From UTCHB3 sp964625575 (GTDB taxonomy: Bacteria > Bacteroidota > Ignavibacteria > Ignavibacteriales > Ignavibacteriaceae): a stretch of 64,000 bases of DNA. The stretch is taken from the NCBI GenBank assembly GCA_964625575.1, contig CAZVBQ010000003.1, positions 186,001 to 250,000 of the forward strand, written 5' to 3'. Positions 1 to 9,176 of the stretch are shown in pieces. Both the position numbers and the translations under genes were made by a program. Position 1 is the stretch's first letter. Every line of letters begins with the position of its first letter. The notes beneath the pieces were generated by a model. The model was not told the origin of the DNA and searched no databases. It saw nothing but the letters and a program-made list of their open reading frames with translations.

Positions 1-67
1 TCCCGTAAAGATCATAACCGGGCTGAGTCCGATGCACGACAGGATTACTCTTGCACGATGTTCTCGG
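1..67. other. Window edge, no assignable gene
   Basis: No complete gene can be assigned here. On the minus strand a frame downstream of the kinase stop stays open to the window edge, with an ATG near base 15, but there is no convincing ribosome binding site and too little sequence to name it. Confidence 0.3.
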
Positions 68-1207
68 TTACCTCTCCAGCCTTAAGGGATAAGTCGCTTT
101 AAATGTGGTACCTTTCTCATGGTTCGACTCAAAAGTGACAGTACCGTTCAAGTAGCGCTCCGAAAGAAGTTTCATGCTGTAAGTGCCCAATCCCCTTCCC
201 TTCCCCTTGCTCGAGAAGGAACGGTTGAAAATCTGCAACTGGATATTTCGTGGCATGTAGGATCTGTTATTCACTTCGAAAACCACATTGCCATTCTCAG
301 GCCTGCAAGACATGGTGATAACTGACTCAACCGGATCAGCTTCCAGAGCGTTTTTCAACATATTACCCAGAACCCGGCCGAGAAGACTACGGTCGGTTAT
401 CATTTCAATATCGAAAAGTTCTCCGGTTTCTATCTTTTTGCCTTCCGCAACCACATGATTTTTAAAGAGCTCTATGGTTTCATAAACAAGGATGCGGGCG
501 TTGATGTTACTCCGCCTTATCTCAAGGGAACCACCTTCCGCAGCGATCAACTGTTTCTGGGCCTGAATCTCTTCTATCAACCGTTTCGAGAGGTCTTGAA
601 TGCTCTCACTGAAAATCGTAAGTTCCTCGGGATCAGCATCCCTGAGAATCTGCGTGTAACCGAGAATACCGCCGGCTGTGTTAAGTATATCGTGGAAAAA
701 TATCTTCTCGAGCGCCTGTTTTCTTTTTTCGTTCGAAATATCGGCAATGGTGAAAACTGTGAAATCTTCCCCTTCAATTGCCATTCTGGTCGATTTTACT
801 CTCAGGTCGAGGGCGGTGCAATTGTCTCTTTGGGTGATTCGGCACTCTTGAAAGTCTTCAAGTTTGTCGTACTGGGTGTTTAGTATCGAAATCACGGCAC
901 CGCAGGTTTTGCAAAATTCTGTTGTCCCGCATCCTGCCTCACTCTCGAAGGCGTGTTGGCAATTGATCGCCTCACCGGGCCTGAAACCTTTACTTAAAAA
1001 ATCATCGCCGGCATTAACATATTCCAGCAGACTTTTATTGGCAAAGACTATCTCACGCTCCTTGTTCAGGATCATTACATATTCGGGAATTGCATCGAGA
1101 ACTTTTGTCAGTTCGGTGTGATTCTTTAAGGTATTTATTTGGTAGAGAAGTATCTCTTGGGGGGTACGCTCAGGTGGAGCAAACTGTGTTTGAAGTGATG
1201 AACTCAT
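68..1207 (-). CDS. PAS-domain sensor histidine kinase, Cys-rich PAS
   Basis: Cytoplasmic sensor kinase of 379 residues with no membrane segment. Residues about 30-160 form a PAS-like domain with four cysteines (C83, C93, C99, C102, the last two as FCKTCG), a spacing seen in other PAS kinases that suggests a metal or redox site. The phosphoacceptor region is FFHDILNT (H172). The ATPase domain has an N box (NMLKNALEA) and a glycine-rich box (GKGRGLGTYS). It is the last gene of the haem operon, 65 bases after hemG, and a perfect inverted repeat lies just before its ATG. No partner response regulator is visible. Input signal unknown; redox or haem status is an inference from the cysteines and the neighbours. 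Confidence 0.85.
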   Translation of the reverse strand: MSSSLQTQFAPPERTPQEILLYQINTLKNHTELTKVLDAIPEYVMILNKEREIVFANKSLLEYVNAGDDFLSKGFRPGEAINCQHAFESEAGCGTTEFCKTCGAVISILNTQYDKLEDFQECRITQRDNCTALDLRVKSTRMAIEGEDFTVFTIADISNEKRKQALEKIFFHDILNTAGGILGYTQILRDADPEELTIFSESIQDLSKRLIEEIQAQKQLIAAEGGSLEIRRSNINARILVYETIELFKNHVVAEGKKIETGELFDIEMITDRSLLGRVLGNMLKNALEADPVESVITMSCRPENGNVVFEVNNRSYMPRNIQLQIFNRSFSSKGKGRGLGTYSMKLLSERYLNGTVTFESNHEKGTTFKATYPLRLER

Positions 1208-1212
1208 GTGAC

Positions 1213-1250
1213 TTCACTAATTTTTTATTTGTTAATAACAAATTAGTGAA
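1213..1250. promoter_or_regulatory. Perfect 11-bp inverted repeat before the kinase start
   Basis: TTCACTAATTT (1213-1223) and AAATTAGTGAA (1240-1250) are exact reverse complements with a 16-base AT-rich loop. On the minus strand the structure ends about five bases before the kinase ATG and is not followed by a T run, so it is more likely an operator or a translation-limiting hairpin than a terminator. Confidence 0.5.
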
Positions 1251-1272
1251 TTTTTAGAAGTTACAGAAAATA

Positions 1273-2658
1273 TTAAGAGTTCTTTAAAAATTCTTTTACT
1301 TTTTCCGCTGCCGGCCTTGAGTTCTTGAAGCAGTCGCCTATCGAAATACCACCCCTGTAATTGCCACTGAAGAACAATCCGGGGTTTTCGCTCTCAACTT
1401 TGTCGAAATACTCTTCGTGTTTGTTGTATCCAAGATCGTACTGTGGAATTGCATTCTCCCACATTACAGATTTATGGAAAACAGGATCACCGTCAATTTT
1501 CATCAGTTTTTTGAACTCTTCGATCACTTTTCCATCGAGTTCATCACCGAATCTTCTGAAGATATCAGGATTTTTGGCTCCGCCAATGAACAAAGTAAAT
1601 GCTGCCTGAGAGTCAGAGCAGCGATTCACAAAGATTACCGAGCTCCAGATCGCTCCGAGGAAAATCTTCCGTTCATTTCCGGGGATCAAAAATCCGAATC
1701 CATCAAGTGGTGTGCGTATGTCACTCTTACGGAATGCCAGATACAATACTTTAACAGGGGGATGGTAGATCTCACTGAAGTGCCGGCTCAGGTTACGGTC
1801 GAACCCGCTGAATATACTCGCCGAAATATGAGCGGGAATTGTGGATAGCACCACATCACACCTTAAAGTGTTAACATCTTCACCCTTGCCATAAGTTATA
1901 AGCCAGCCACTGCCATCAGGCACCACTGACATTACCTTGCAATTATAAACGATCTTTTCAGGGAATTGAGCAGCGATGGTCTTTGGGAGTATCCCCATTC
2001 CTGACCTGAACGAAAACATCCTCGCGCTCTGCTTTGACTCTTCATTTCTCTTCTTCGCGGCTTTTCTTTCCCTGGCACCTCCGATCACTCCTTTTACAAG
2101 ACCGCCGTAAACTTCCTCAAGACGATAAAGTTTTGGGAATGCCGATTTCACACTAAGTTTCATCGGATCGCCTGCAAAAACACCAGAAACAAAGGGATCG
2201 ATAACATTATCAAGAAATTCATTGCCAAGCCTCCTTGCAACGAATTCACCGAGGCTCTGGTTGTAGCCATCGGCAGACTTGCCAACAAACGGCTCCTTCA
2301 TAACCCTGAGTTTACCGGAAAGCGTAAAAAGCTTCGATTTAAAAAACGCGCCCGGTGTCATCGGAAGTGGCACCAATTCATCATTCTTAAGTATGTAACG
2401 TTTGTCCCCCTCCTGATTTGAATAGATCATCTCGCTCTCGAGGCCAAGATCCTTAACCATTTCCTTGATGAGTGGCGTTGTTTCAAGTCCGGAATTGGGA
2501 CCAAAGTCCATTACGAAACCATTTTCCGTTTCTGTTCTGATCGAACCGCCCGGTTTCGAGCCTGACTCCAGAATTGTAAAATCAATGCCATCGCGGTGAA
2601 GCCAATGCGCCGCGGCGAGACCGGAGATTCCGGCACCAAGAATAATTACATTTTTCAT
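1273..2658 (-). CDS. hemG: Protoporphyrinogen oxidase, FAD-dependent (HemG/HemY type)
   Basis: FAD-dependent oxidase of 461 residues converting protoporphyrinogen IX to protoporphyrin IX, the penultimate haem step. The N terminus has the dinucleotide-binding motif GAGISGLAAAHWL followed by an acidic residue (ILESG), and the C terminus has the second FAD contact (GLFFSGNYRGGISIGDC). Length matches PPOX/HemY enzymes. Its start overlaps the hemH stop by one base (TAATG). This fold also includes coproporphyrinogen oxidases of the coproporphyrin route, but the true HemN in this operon makes protoporphyrinogen, so the classical route is favoured. The name hemY is used equally for this type. Confidence 0.93.
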   Translation of the reverse strand: MKNVIILGAGISGLAAAHWLHRDGIDFTILESGSKPGGSIRTETENGFVMDFGPNSGLETTPLIKEMVKDLGLESEMIYSNQEGDKRYILKNDELVPLPMTPGAFFKSKLFTLSGKLRVMKEPFVGKSADGYNQSLGEFVARRLGNEFLDNVIDPFVSGVFAGDPMKLSVKSAFPKLYRLEEVYGGLVKGVIGGARERKAAKKRNEESKQSARMFSFRSGMGILPKTIAAQFPEKIVYNCKVMSVVPDGSGWLITYGKGEDVNTLRCDVVLSTIPAHISASIFSGFDRNLSRHFSEIYHPPVKVLYLAFRKSDIRTPLDGFGFLIPGNERKIFLGAIWSSVIFVNRCSDSQAAFTLFIGGAKNPDIFRRFGDELDGKVIEEFKKLMKIDGDPVFHKSVMWENAIPQYDLGYNKHEEYFDKVESENPGLFFSGNYRGGISIGDCFKNSRPAAEKVKEFLKNS

Positions 2659-3659
2659 TACGGATTCAATATCTCTTTTTTACCTGAAAGTTTAGTGAGC
2701 ACAAGCTGAGCAAGACACTCGACAAATGTGGCTGAATCATTCAGACCTGTCATTACAATATAATTTTCAATTTTCGCCTCTTCGGCGTTGTGCCGGTATT
2801 CAATGTCGAGCTCAAACGAAGTTTCAACATGATCGGAAACGAAGCTGATCGGAACCACCAGCACATCCTTCACTCCTTTGGAACCGAGCTCCATCAGTTT
2901 GTCATCGGTAGCGGGTTCAAGCCATTTAACCGGGCCGACTTTGCTTTGGAACGAGAGATGATACATGTGTGAGTAACTTCTGAGTTTCATCACTGTTTCC
3001 ATCGTGTTTCGTATCTCACCACTGTAAGGATCTCCTTTTTTTACGAGGCTTACGGGTGTTCCGTGCGCGCTGAAAAGAATGTTTACCATCTGGCGTCTCT
3101 CCTCGGGCCACTTCAGAAGGCACTCATCTATTCTTTCGTTAATTGCTTTTACGTAGAGAGGATGATTGTAGTAATTTCGTACGTAAAGAACTTTCGACAT
3201 GTCGCCTTTATACACCCTCTTCCACTCATTGAATGATGACCCTGTGGTGGTTATGGAATAGTGCGGATATAAAGGAAGAAGCACTACCTTGTCATAATTT
3301 CCGGCGGCGACTTTAGCGGCAACAACATCAGTCAAAGGGTTCCAGTAACGCATCGCGGTGAAAACATCTATCTGATCATTCGAAGTGGTATCAGCAGATA
3401 CGATCCCGCGCAGCCGTGCCTCAAGCATTGAACGCTGAAGCTCAGTCCACTCATTTATCGGTGATTTACCACCGATGAGTTCATATTCTTCAGAAACTTT
3501 AGGCGCGCGCCTCTTGGCGATGATCCTGGCAAAAAGCTTTTGCCCGAACGGAAGATTGAAGATATCGGGATCGCTGAAAAGATTCCTCAAAAAAGGTTCT
3601 ATCGCGGCGAGTGAGTCGGGTCCCCCCAAATTCATAATTACTACAGCAATTTTGCTCAT
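2658..3659 (-). CDS. hemH: Ferrochelatase
   Basis: Inserts ferrous iron into protoporphyrin IX to give protohaem. 333 residues, the usual length. The N terminus carries NLGGPDS, typical of the family; the active-site His is in FSAHGTP near residue 199 and the metal-site Glu is in VSDHVETSFELDIEY near residue 270. No C-terminal extension or iron-sulfur Cys cluster is seen. It lies between hemN (34 bases away) and hemG (one-base overlap), so the last three enzymes of the pathway are adjacent and probably co-expressed. Confidence 0.96.
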   Translation of the reverse strand: MSKIAVVIMNLGGPDSLAAIEPFLRNLFSDPDIFNLPFGQKLFARIIAKRRAPKVSEEYELIGGKSPINEWTELQRSMLEARLRGIVSADTTSNDQIDVFTAMRYWNPLTDVVAAKVAAGNYDKVVLLPLYPHYSITTTGSSFNEWKRVYKGDMSKVLYVRNYYNHPLYVKAINERIDECLLKWPEERRQMVNILFSAHGTPVSLVKKGDPYSGEIRNTMETVMKLRSYSHMYHLSFQSKVGPVKWLEPATDDKLMELGSKGVKDVLVVPISFVSDHVETSFELDIEYRHNAEEAKIENYIVMTGLNDSATFVECLAQLVLTKLSGKKEILNP

Positions 3660-3693
3660 ACGGTCTCTGCTCTATCACAAGTGTCTAAATTTA

Positions 3694-5076
3694 TCAAACG
3701 GTTCTTGAGTACCTGCCTTGGTCCTCTTTCCTTTCTATATAACCATCAAACTTCATCGCAATGTTCCTTATCAGAAGTCTTCCTTTGTTTGAAACTTTCA
3801 GACCGTCATCGCCGATCGAAAGAAGTCCGTCAGACTCCATCTCAGACAAGTTTTTCAGGCCACTGGCGAAATAATCTTTGAAGTTGATTTTAAACTGTGA
3901 TTCGATAGTTTTGAAATCAAGTTCGAAGTCGCACATCACTCTGGTGATCACTTCCCTTCTGAGGAGGTCATCATCAGTAAGGTAAACACCCTTGTGAACG
4001 GGGAGCTTCTCATCATTCAGAGAATCGAAATACTCTTTTTCCTTTTTGAAGTTCTGGGCATAGACCCTTCCGATCTGACTGATCGAAGTGATGCCAAATC
4101 CATACAGATCGGCACCCGCGTTGGTAGAATAACCTTGGAAGTTGCGGTAAAGCTTCTTCTCCTGAAGGGCTATCGCCATTTCATCTGTCGGTTTCGCGAA
4201 GTGATCCATCCCGATGAAAACGTAACCCGCTTTCATCAAAGTTTCAACTGTTGACTTAAGGATGTCAAGCTTCTCTTCCGGTTTCGGGAGGTCTTCAGCC
4301 TTGATGAGGCCCATGTGCTTTTTCATCCAGGGAACATGCGCGTAATTGAATACCGCGATCCTGTCTGGTGAAATATCAATTACAGCCTTTACCGTTTCGA
4401 GGAATTTCTCTTTTGTCTGAAACGGTAGACCATAAATGAGATCAAGATTTATACTTGAGTAACCAAGCTCTCTCACCCAGTTTACCACCTGACGGGTCAT
4501 GTCTTCAGGTTGAATTCTGTTTACGGCTTTCTGTACCTCGGGGGTAAAATCCTGAACTCCCATCGAAATACGGTTAAAACCACCACTTCTGAGTGCCTCA
4601 AGGTGCGGTCTTGTCAATCCTCGTGGGTCGATCTCGCAACCTGCTTCGATCGAGGGATCGATCTTGAAAGAAGTGTTGATGTACGAAACCAGATCAGCGA
4701 TCTCATCCGGATCAAGGTGGGTTGGAGTACCGCCACCCCAGTGAAGCTGCGTCACCGGGCGGTCAACATCGAGATATGTACGAAGGAGGTCAATCTCATT
4801 CTTCACGTATTTGATATATTCTTTGATCCTGTCCCTGTTCCGGGTGATGATCATGTTGCAACCGCAGAAATAGCACAATGTGTCGCAGAACGGAAGATGA
4901 TAGTAGAGCGAGAGTGGCGGTTTTTCAGCCGCTGTGTTCGTTCTAACTATTTCGTCCAGATAATTCTCGGCTGTAAATCCTTCATGGAAGTGTGGCGCCG
5001 TCGGATAACTTGTGTACCTCGGACCGGGCTGGTCGTATTTCTTAATAACTTCTAAATCAAAATCGAGTTCAAACAT
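3694..5076 (-). CDS. hemN: Oxygen-independent coproporphyrinogen III oxidase (HemN)
   Basis: Radical SAM enzyme that decarboxylates coproporphyrinogen III to protoporphyrinogen IX without oxygen. 460 residues. The cluster motif is CDTLCYFCGC, that is CX3CX2CXC; the fourth Cys is typical of true HemN and separates it from HemW. The GGGTPTHL glycine motif binds SAM, and the C-terminal HemN domain is present (FGITSISQIG, LRREVITRVMCD). No oxygen-dependent HemF is in the window, so the operon is suited to anaerobic haem synthesis. It lies 12 bases downstream of hemE. Confidence 0.95.
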   Translation of the reverse strand: MFELDFDLEVIKKYDQPGPRYTSYPTAPHFHEGFTAENYLDEIVRTNTAAEKPPLSLYYHLPFCDTLCYFCGCNMIITRNRDRIKEYIKYVKNEIDLLRTYLDVDRPVTQLHWGGGTPTHLDPDEIADLVSYINTSFKIDPSIEAGCEIDPRGLTRPHLEALRSGGFNRISMGVQDFTPEVQKAVNRIQPEDMTRQVVNWVRELGYSSINLDLIYGLPFQTKEKFLETVKAVIDISPDRIAVFNYAHVPWMKKHMGLIKAEDLPKPEEKLDILKSTVETLMKAGYVFIGMDHFAKPTDEMAIALQEKKLYRNFQGYSTNAGADLYGFGITSISQIGRVYAQNFKKEKEYFDSLNDEKLPVHKGVYLTDDDLLRREVITRVMCDFELDFKTIESQFKINFKDYFASGLKNLSEMESDGLLSIGDDGLKVSNKGRLLIRNIAMKFDGYIERKEDQGRYSRTV

Positions 5077-5088
5077 CTGATTTTTCCA

Positions 5089-6135
5089 TTAATTGTGATA
5101 TTTATGGCTCTCTGTCTTTATAAAATCGACAAGCGCCTTTAGGTTCTCCGGTTTTACGTCGGGTAAAATTCCATGGCCAAGGTTAAATATGTGACCATTT
5201 CCGGAATCAAGCGAGGCCAAAATCCGGGCAGCCTCTTCTCTTATTGTTTCGTGCGGGGCGTAAAGAATGGTAGGATCCATGTTCCCCTGCACTACAGCCT
5301 TGTCGCCGATCTCTTTTTTAACAGCCGCGAGGTCGACTGTCCAGTCGACAGAATATCCGTTGGCGCCGAGTTCTGCAAGCTTGCTGAAATTGTAATTGAC
5401 ACCTTTGGCGAATACGATAACAGGAGCGTGAGGCTTCAGTTCTTCGACTATCCTTTTGATGTATGGCATCGAAAACTCTTCAAATTGCGCGGGTGAAAGT
5501 ATCGAACCCCAAGTGTCGAACACCTGAACCGCGTCAGCTCCAGCCTTCACTTTTTCTTTCAGATAACCGATGATCACGTTCGTGAGCATGTCTAGCACTT
5601 TGTGTGCGGCTTTTCTCTCATTGTAGGCGAATTCCTTTATCCTCGAGAAATTCTTTGAACCTTTTCCTTCAACCATGTATGTTAAAAGCGTCCATGGAGC
5701 ACCGGAAAATCCGATCAGCGGTACTCTTCCGTCCAGTTCTTTAACCGTAAGTGATACCGCGTCCATTACATATTTTAACTTGTCAGCCGGATCAAATTCA
5801 GCTATCCTCTGCAGATCGGAAGAATTCCTTACAGGGTGAGGGAAAACGGGACCGGTCCCTTCATTCATTATAAATTCAAGCCCCATGGCCTCGGGGATTA
5901 CAAGAATATCGGAAAAGATGATAGCCGCATCAACCCCGATAATATCAACCGGTTGAATCGTTACTTCGGTTGCCAATTCAGGGGTTTTGCACATGGTGAT
6001 GAAGTCTGCCTTTTCCCTCACTGCCCTGTACTCAGGCAGGTATCTTCCGGCCTGACGCATAACCCAGACCGGGGTTCTTTCAGTTTTCTCACCCCTGAGC
6101 ACACGAAGAAAAAGGTCATTCTTAAAGCTTTTCAA
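5089..6135 (-). CDS. hemE: Uroporphyrinogen decarboxylase
   Basis: Removes four acetate carboxyls from uroporphyrinogen III to form coproporphyrinogen III. 348 residues, full length. Signature RQAGRYLPEYR lies near residue 26, the catalytic Asp region is IIFSDILVIPEAMG, and FSGAPWTLLTYM plus FDTWGS line the active site. The start overlaps the hemD stop by four bases (6132-6135), which suggests translational coupling. No features argue for a methyltransferase paralogue. Confidence 0.97.
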   Translation of the reverse strand: MKSFKNDLFLRVLRGEKTERTPVWVMRQAGRYLPEYRAVREKADFITMCKTPELATEVTIQPVDIIGVDAAIIFSDILVIPEAMGLEFIMNEGTGPVFPHPVRNSSDLQRIAEFDPADKLKYVMDAVSLTVKELDGRVPLIGFSGAPWTLLTYMVEGKGSKNFSRIKEFAYNERKAAHKVLDMLTNVIIGYLKEKVKAGADAVQVFDTWGSILSPAQFEEFSMPYIKRIVEELKPHAPVIVFAKGVNYNFSKLAELGANGYSVDWTVDLAAVKKEIGDKAVVQGNMDPTILYAPHETIREEAARILASLDSGNGHIFNLGHGILPDVKPENLKALVDFIKTESHKYHN

Positions 6136-6926
6136 AAATTATTCTCCAAAATATATTGTTTAAGTTCTGTCAATAGAGTTTCAAGTGTATAAACAGAGGG
6201 TGTCATAAATACATGGTATCCCCTGTCTTCGATCGCTTTTTTTGTCACATCCCCAATGGCGCAGACGTAACAATCGTTCAGCACCAATTCCGCCTCATCT
6301 CCGAAAACCATCAGAAAATTTCTGAAGGTTGAAGGGCTGGTAAAGATCAGGAAATCGGGCGATGAGATGTCTAATTCCCCTCTGATCAGCGACCATGATT
6401 CACGGGGTGGCGGATCAGTCCTGTAAATCACCACCCTTTCAACAGTGGCACCGAGCGCCACGAGATCATGAGCGAACGATTCTTTCGAGAGGTTGCTGAC
6501 GGGCAGGAGCAGTTTCTTGCCTTTGATTCCCAGGGTTTTGAAAATGGCAACAAGCCCATCCGCGGAGTAAGTTTCCGGGATGATCAGATCATTTTCAGCG
6601 AAATACTCAAGTGCCTTCAACGCGGTTTTTTCACCCACGCAGGCGAGTTTCAAGCGCGGATGTTTCGCGAACGACTGTTCAAGCATCTCCATTACAGCCA
6701 CGCATGAGTACAAGGCATGTACAGAGGTAAGAATTATTATATCGAAATCTTCAAGCCTTGAAAACGCCGAGAATGAGTCATCATCATATACTGGGTCGAT
6801 CACAATCAACGGGATGTTTCGCCCGGTAAACCCGGTTTTTCGCAGGAGGGATTCTGTTTCCTCTCCCTCTTCATATGCCCTGAATGTTACTGCCACTGGG
6901 AATTCAGGCCGGGAAATCTGATTCAA
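6132..6926 (-). CDS. hemD: Uroporphyrinogen-III synthase
   Basis: Cyclises hydroxymethylbilane to uroporphyrinogen III. 264 residues with the loosely conserved two-lobed HemD fold; recognisable parts are DIIILTSVHALYSC, LACVGEKTALKALE, YSADGLVAIF and DFLIFTSPSTFRNF. HemD sequences diverge strongly, so position between hemC (two-base gap) and hemE (four-base overlap) is the decisive evidence. It is a single-domain protein, not fused to a methyltransferase as in some anaerobes. Confidence 0.93.
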   Translation of the reverse strand: MNQISRPEFPVAVTFRAYEEGEETESLLRKTGFTGRNIPLIVIDPVYDDDSFSAFSRLEDFDIIILTSVHALYSCVAVMEMLEQSFAKHPRLKLACVGEKTALKALEYFAENDLIIPETYSADGLVAIFKTLGIKGKKLLLPVSNLSKESFAHDLVALGATVERVVIYRTDPPPRESWSLIRGELDISSPDFLIFTSPSTFRNFLMVFGDEAELVLNDCYVCAIGDVTKKAIEDRGYHVFMTPSVYTLETLLTELKQYILENNF

Positions 6927-6928
6927 TT

Positions 6929-7855
6929 TTAGCCAACCCTGTCAATGGTGGCAATGATTTCTTTTCCACCATCATTGAACATGTCGCGTGCCAACCCGAT
7001 GCCGAGTTCTTCAGCTTCATATCTGGAACCTTTCACGTAACCACGCATTGCCTCTGAACCATCCACTGTACCGATGTAAGCCTTCAGAAACAGTCCGTTT
7101 GGTTTGGTTATGGCGTGCGCGGCTATGGGAACCTGGCACCCGCCTTCAAGTTCACGCAAGAAAGCGCGTTCTGCCGAAACAGCGGCAAATATTTTGTCAT
7201 CATGCAGGCATTGAACCACCTTATGAGTGGCCTCGTCGCCTTCCCTGATCTGAATACCAAGTGCCCCCTGCCCAACGGCGGGTAGCATGGTATCGATCGG
7301 AATAATTGACGAAATGTGTTCTTCGAGTCCGAGTCTTTCGACGCCCGCCCTCGCGAGTATGATGGCATCCCAATCGCTGTCGAGAAACTTCTGAATTCTT
7401 GTAGGTACATTACCTCTGAGTTCCGTGACTTTCAGATCAGGTCTAAGATTCAGTAGCTGTGAGCGGCGGCGAAGTGATCCTGTACCGACAGTTCCGCCTT
7501 CGCGTATCGAATCAATTGTCACGCCTTTTTCTTTAGCGATAATTATATCATTGACAGCGTGACGTTTCGAAACTGCCGCGAGCGAGAGACCCTCAGGCAT
7601 GTTTGTCTCGAGGTCTTTCAATGAATGCACCGCGAGGTCAACTTCATTGTTTAATAGCGCGTGCTCAAGTTCTTTTGTAAAAAGGCCTTTGTCACCTATC
7701 TTCGAAAGAGCCACATCAAGTATTTTATCACCCTTCGTGTTGATGTGAATTACTTCAACCTCGATACCCGGATGAAATTTCTCTAATTCAGATTTTACGT
7801 GTTCTGTCTGCCAAAGGGCAAGTTTGCTCTGTCTGGTGCCGATTCTAATTTTCAT
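6929..7855 (-). CDS. hemC: Hydroxymethylbilane synthase (porphobilinogen deaminase)
   Basis: Polymerises four porphobilinogens to hydroxymethylbilane. 308 residues, standard length. The N terminus has IGTRQSKLALWQTEHV, the substrate-binding segment is GTGSLRRRSQLL, and the dipyrromethane cofactor attaches to the Cys in EGGCQVPIAAHA. Its ATG follows directly on the hemA stop with no spacer. The porphobilinogen it needs must come from a hemB outside this window. Confidence 0.97.
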   Translation of the reverse strand: MKIRIGTRQSKLALWQTEHVKSELEKFHPGIEVEVIHINTKGDKILDVALSKIGDKGLFTKELEHALLNNEVDLAVHSLKDLETNMPEGLSLAAVSKRHAVNDIIIAKEKGVTIDSIREGGTVGTGSLRRRSQLLNLRPDLKVTELRGNVPTRIQKFLDSDWDAIILARAGVERLGLEEHISSIIPIDTMLPAVGQGALGIQIREGDEATHKVVQCLHDDKIFAAVSAERAFLRELEGGCQVPIAAHAITKPNGLFLKAYIGTVDGSEAMRGYVKGSRYEAEELGIGLARDMFNDGGKEIIATIDRVG

Positions 7856-9142
7856 TTAGCTCTTCTTTACGGGTTCGTTTTCAATCTGGGGTTCAAATAA
7901 GCTCGTGATAACGGAAGTGTAGTTTGCCACTTCCTGATAATTCAGTCCGCTCTCTGCCACATGTCTTAACCGGATCGTGGGATTGTGGAGAAGCCTGCCG
8001 ACGAGTCGCTTGGTCATCTCATCCAGTTTCTTCAGGTCTTCTTCATGCACTTTGTATCTGATCTTTTCGATCTCTTCCTGACGTATCTCCTCGAAGAAAT
8101 CCCTGATCTTCTTTATGGTTGGGATCACCTCAAGGGTGTTATACCAGGCGAAAAGATTTTGCATCTCTTCAAGAATGATCCGCTCAACAGCGGGAATTTC
8201 TTTTTCACGGCGTTTGATGTTCTGGTCGATTATCGAACCAAGGGAATCAATATCATTATAAAAAACACCGTCAAGTTTCGCGACAGCGGGATCAATGTCC
8301 CTCGGAAGAGCCAGATCCATCAGACAAACAGGGTTCCCCCTTCTTTTTTTCACGATGGCTTTAACCTCATCATAATTCAGTATGTATCCGGGGGCAGATG
8401 TCGCTGAAACGATAATATCAAAATTGTGGAGCTGTTGCTTCAGGTCGTCAAAGTGGATTATCTCGCCATGTATCTTTCTCGCAAGTTCTTCAGCTTTTGA
8501 AAGGGTTCTGTTGGAAATGGTGATCTTGCCTATCCCCTTGTCTCTCAAGTGGACAGCTGCCAGCTCCCCTGTTTCGCCGGCTCCGATCACGATCGCTGAA
8601 CGGTTCTCGAAAGTTGAGAATATTTTCTCAACCACCTGTATCGCGGCGTAAGAGACTGAAACGGCTCCCTCGCCAATCCCCGTCTCACTGATGCTTCTTT
8701 TACCGACTTTTACCGCGGTATCGAATATCCTCCGCATGACGGTGCCTGAAAAATTCATGTCGATAGAAAGCTGAAATGCCTCTTTCATCTGACCATGAAT
8801 CTGAGAATCACCCAAAATAAGGGAATCGATCCCCGATGTAACGGAAAAAATATGCTTGATGGCTCCACAAGAAAAGAAATTCAGGAAATTCTTGTTGCCA
8901 AGCCCCTCAACCTTTTTAAAATCAAGAAGGGCGTCCTGAATTTTAGCAATGTTCAGGTCGTTTTCCATCGGAAGACCAAATATCTCTGTACGGTTACACG
9001 TGGATATTACAAATCCGTCTGTGAGATATTCACGCCTGAGAATATCGATAAATCCGGTTATCTCATTCTTCGAAAGGTGAAGTGCTTCACGCTGTTCAAT
9101 AGTGGCAGTGTGATGATTTATTGATGTACCAATAAGATTCAT
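7856..9142 (-). CDS. hemA: Glutamyl-tRNA reductase
   Basis: Reduces glutamyl-tRNA(Glu) with NADPH to glutamate-1-semialdehyde, the first committed step of C5 haem synthesis. 428 residues. The active-site Cys is in STCNRTEIF near residue 50, the NADP-binding motif is GAGETGELAA, and the C-terminal dimerisation helix is present (FEEIRQEEIEKIR). The partner aminomutase HemL is not encoded here. The gene lies 34 bases after the hemX-like gene. A tRNA-Glu gene, the substrate carrier, is at 29832..29903, unlinked to the operon. Confidence 0.96.
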   Translation of the reverse strand: MNLIGTSINHHTATIEQREALHLSKNEITGFIDILRREYLTDGFVISTCNRTEIFGLPMENDLNIAKIQDALLDFKKVEGLGNKNFLNFFSCGAIKHIFSVTSGIDSLILGDSQIHGQMKEAFQLSIDMNFSGTVMRRIFDTAVKVGKRSISETGIGEGAVSVSYAAIQVVEKIFSTFENRSAIVIGAGETGELAAVHLRDKGIGKITISNRTLSKAEELARKIHGEIIHFDDLKQQLHNFDIIVSATSAPGYILNYDEVKAIVKKRRGNPVCLMDLALPRDIDPAVAKLDGVFYNDIDSLGSIIDQNIKRREKEIPAVERIILEEMQNLFAWYNTLEVIPTIKKIRDFFEEIRQEEIEKIRYKVHEEDLKKLDEMTKRLVGRLLHNPTIRLRHVAESGLNYQEVANYTSVITSLFEPQIENEPVKKS

Positions 9143-9176
9143 ATCGTGTCTCCGGTAGTACCGGGCAAATCAAACT

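Noticed and set aside
3694..5076. HemW (haem chaperone) instead of HemN
   Set aside because: The cluster motif has the fourth Cys (CX3CX2CXC) and the C-terminal HemN domain, and the gene lies among haem synthesis genes.
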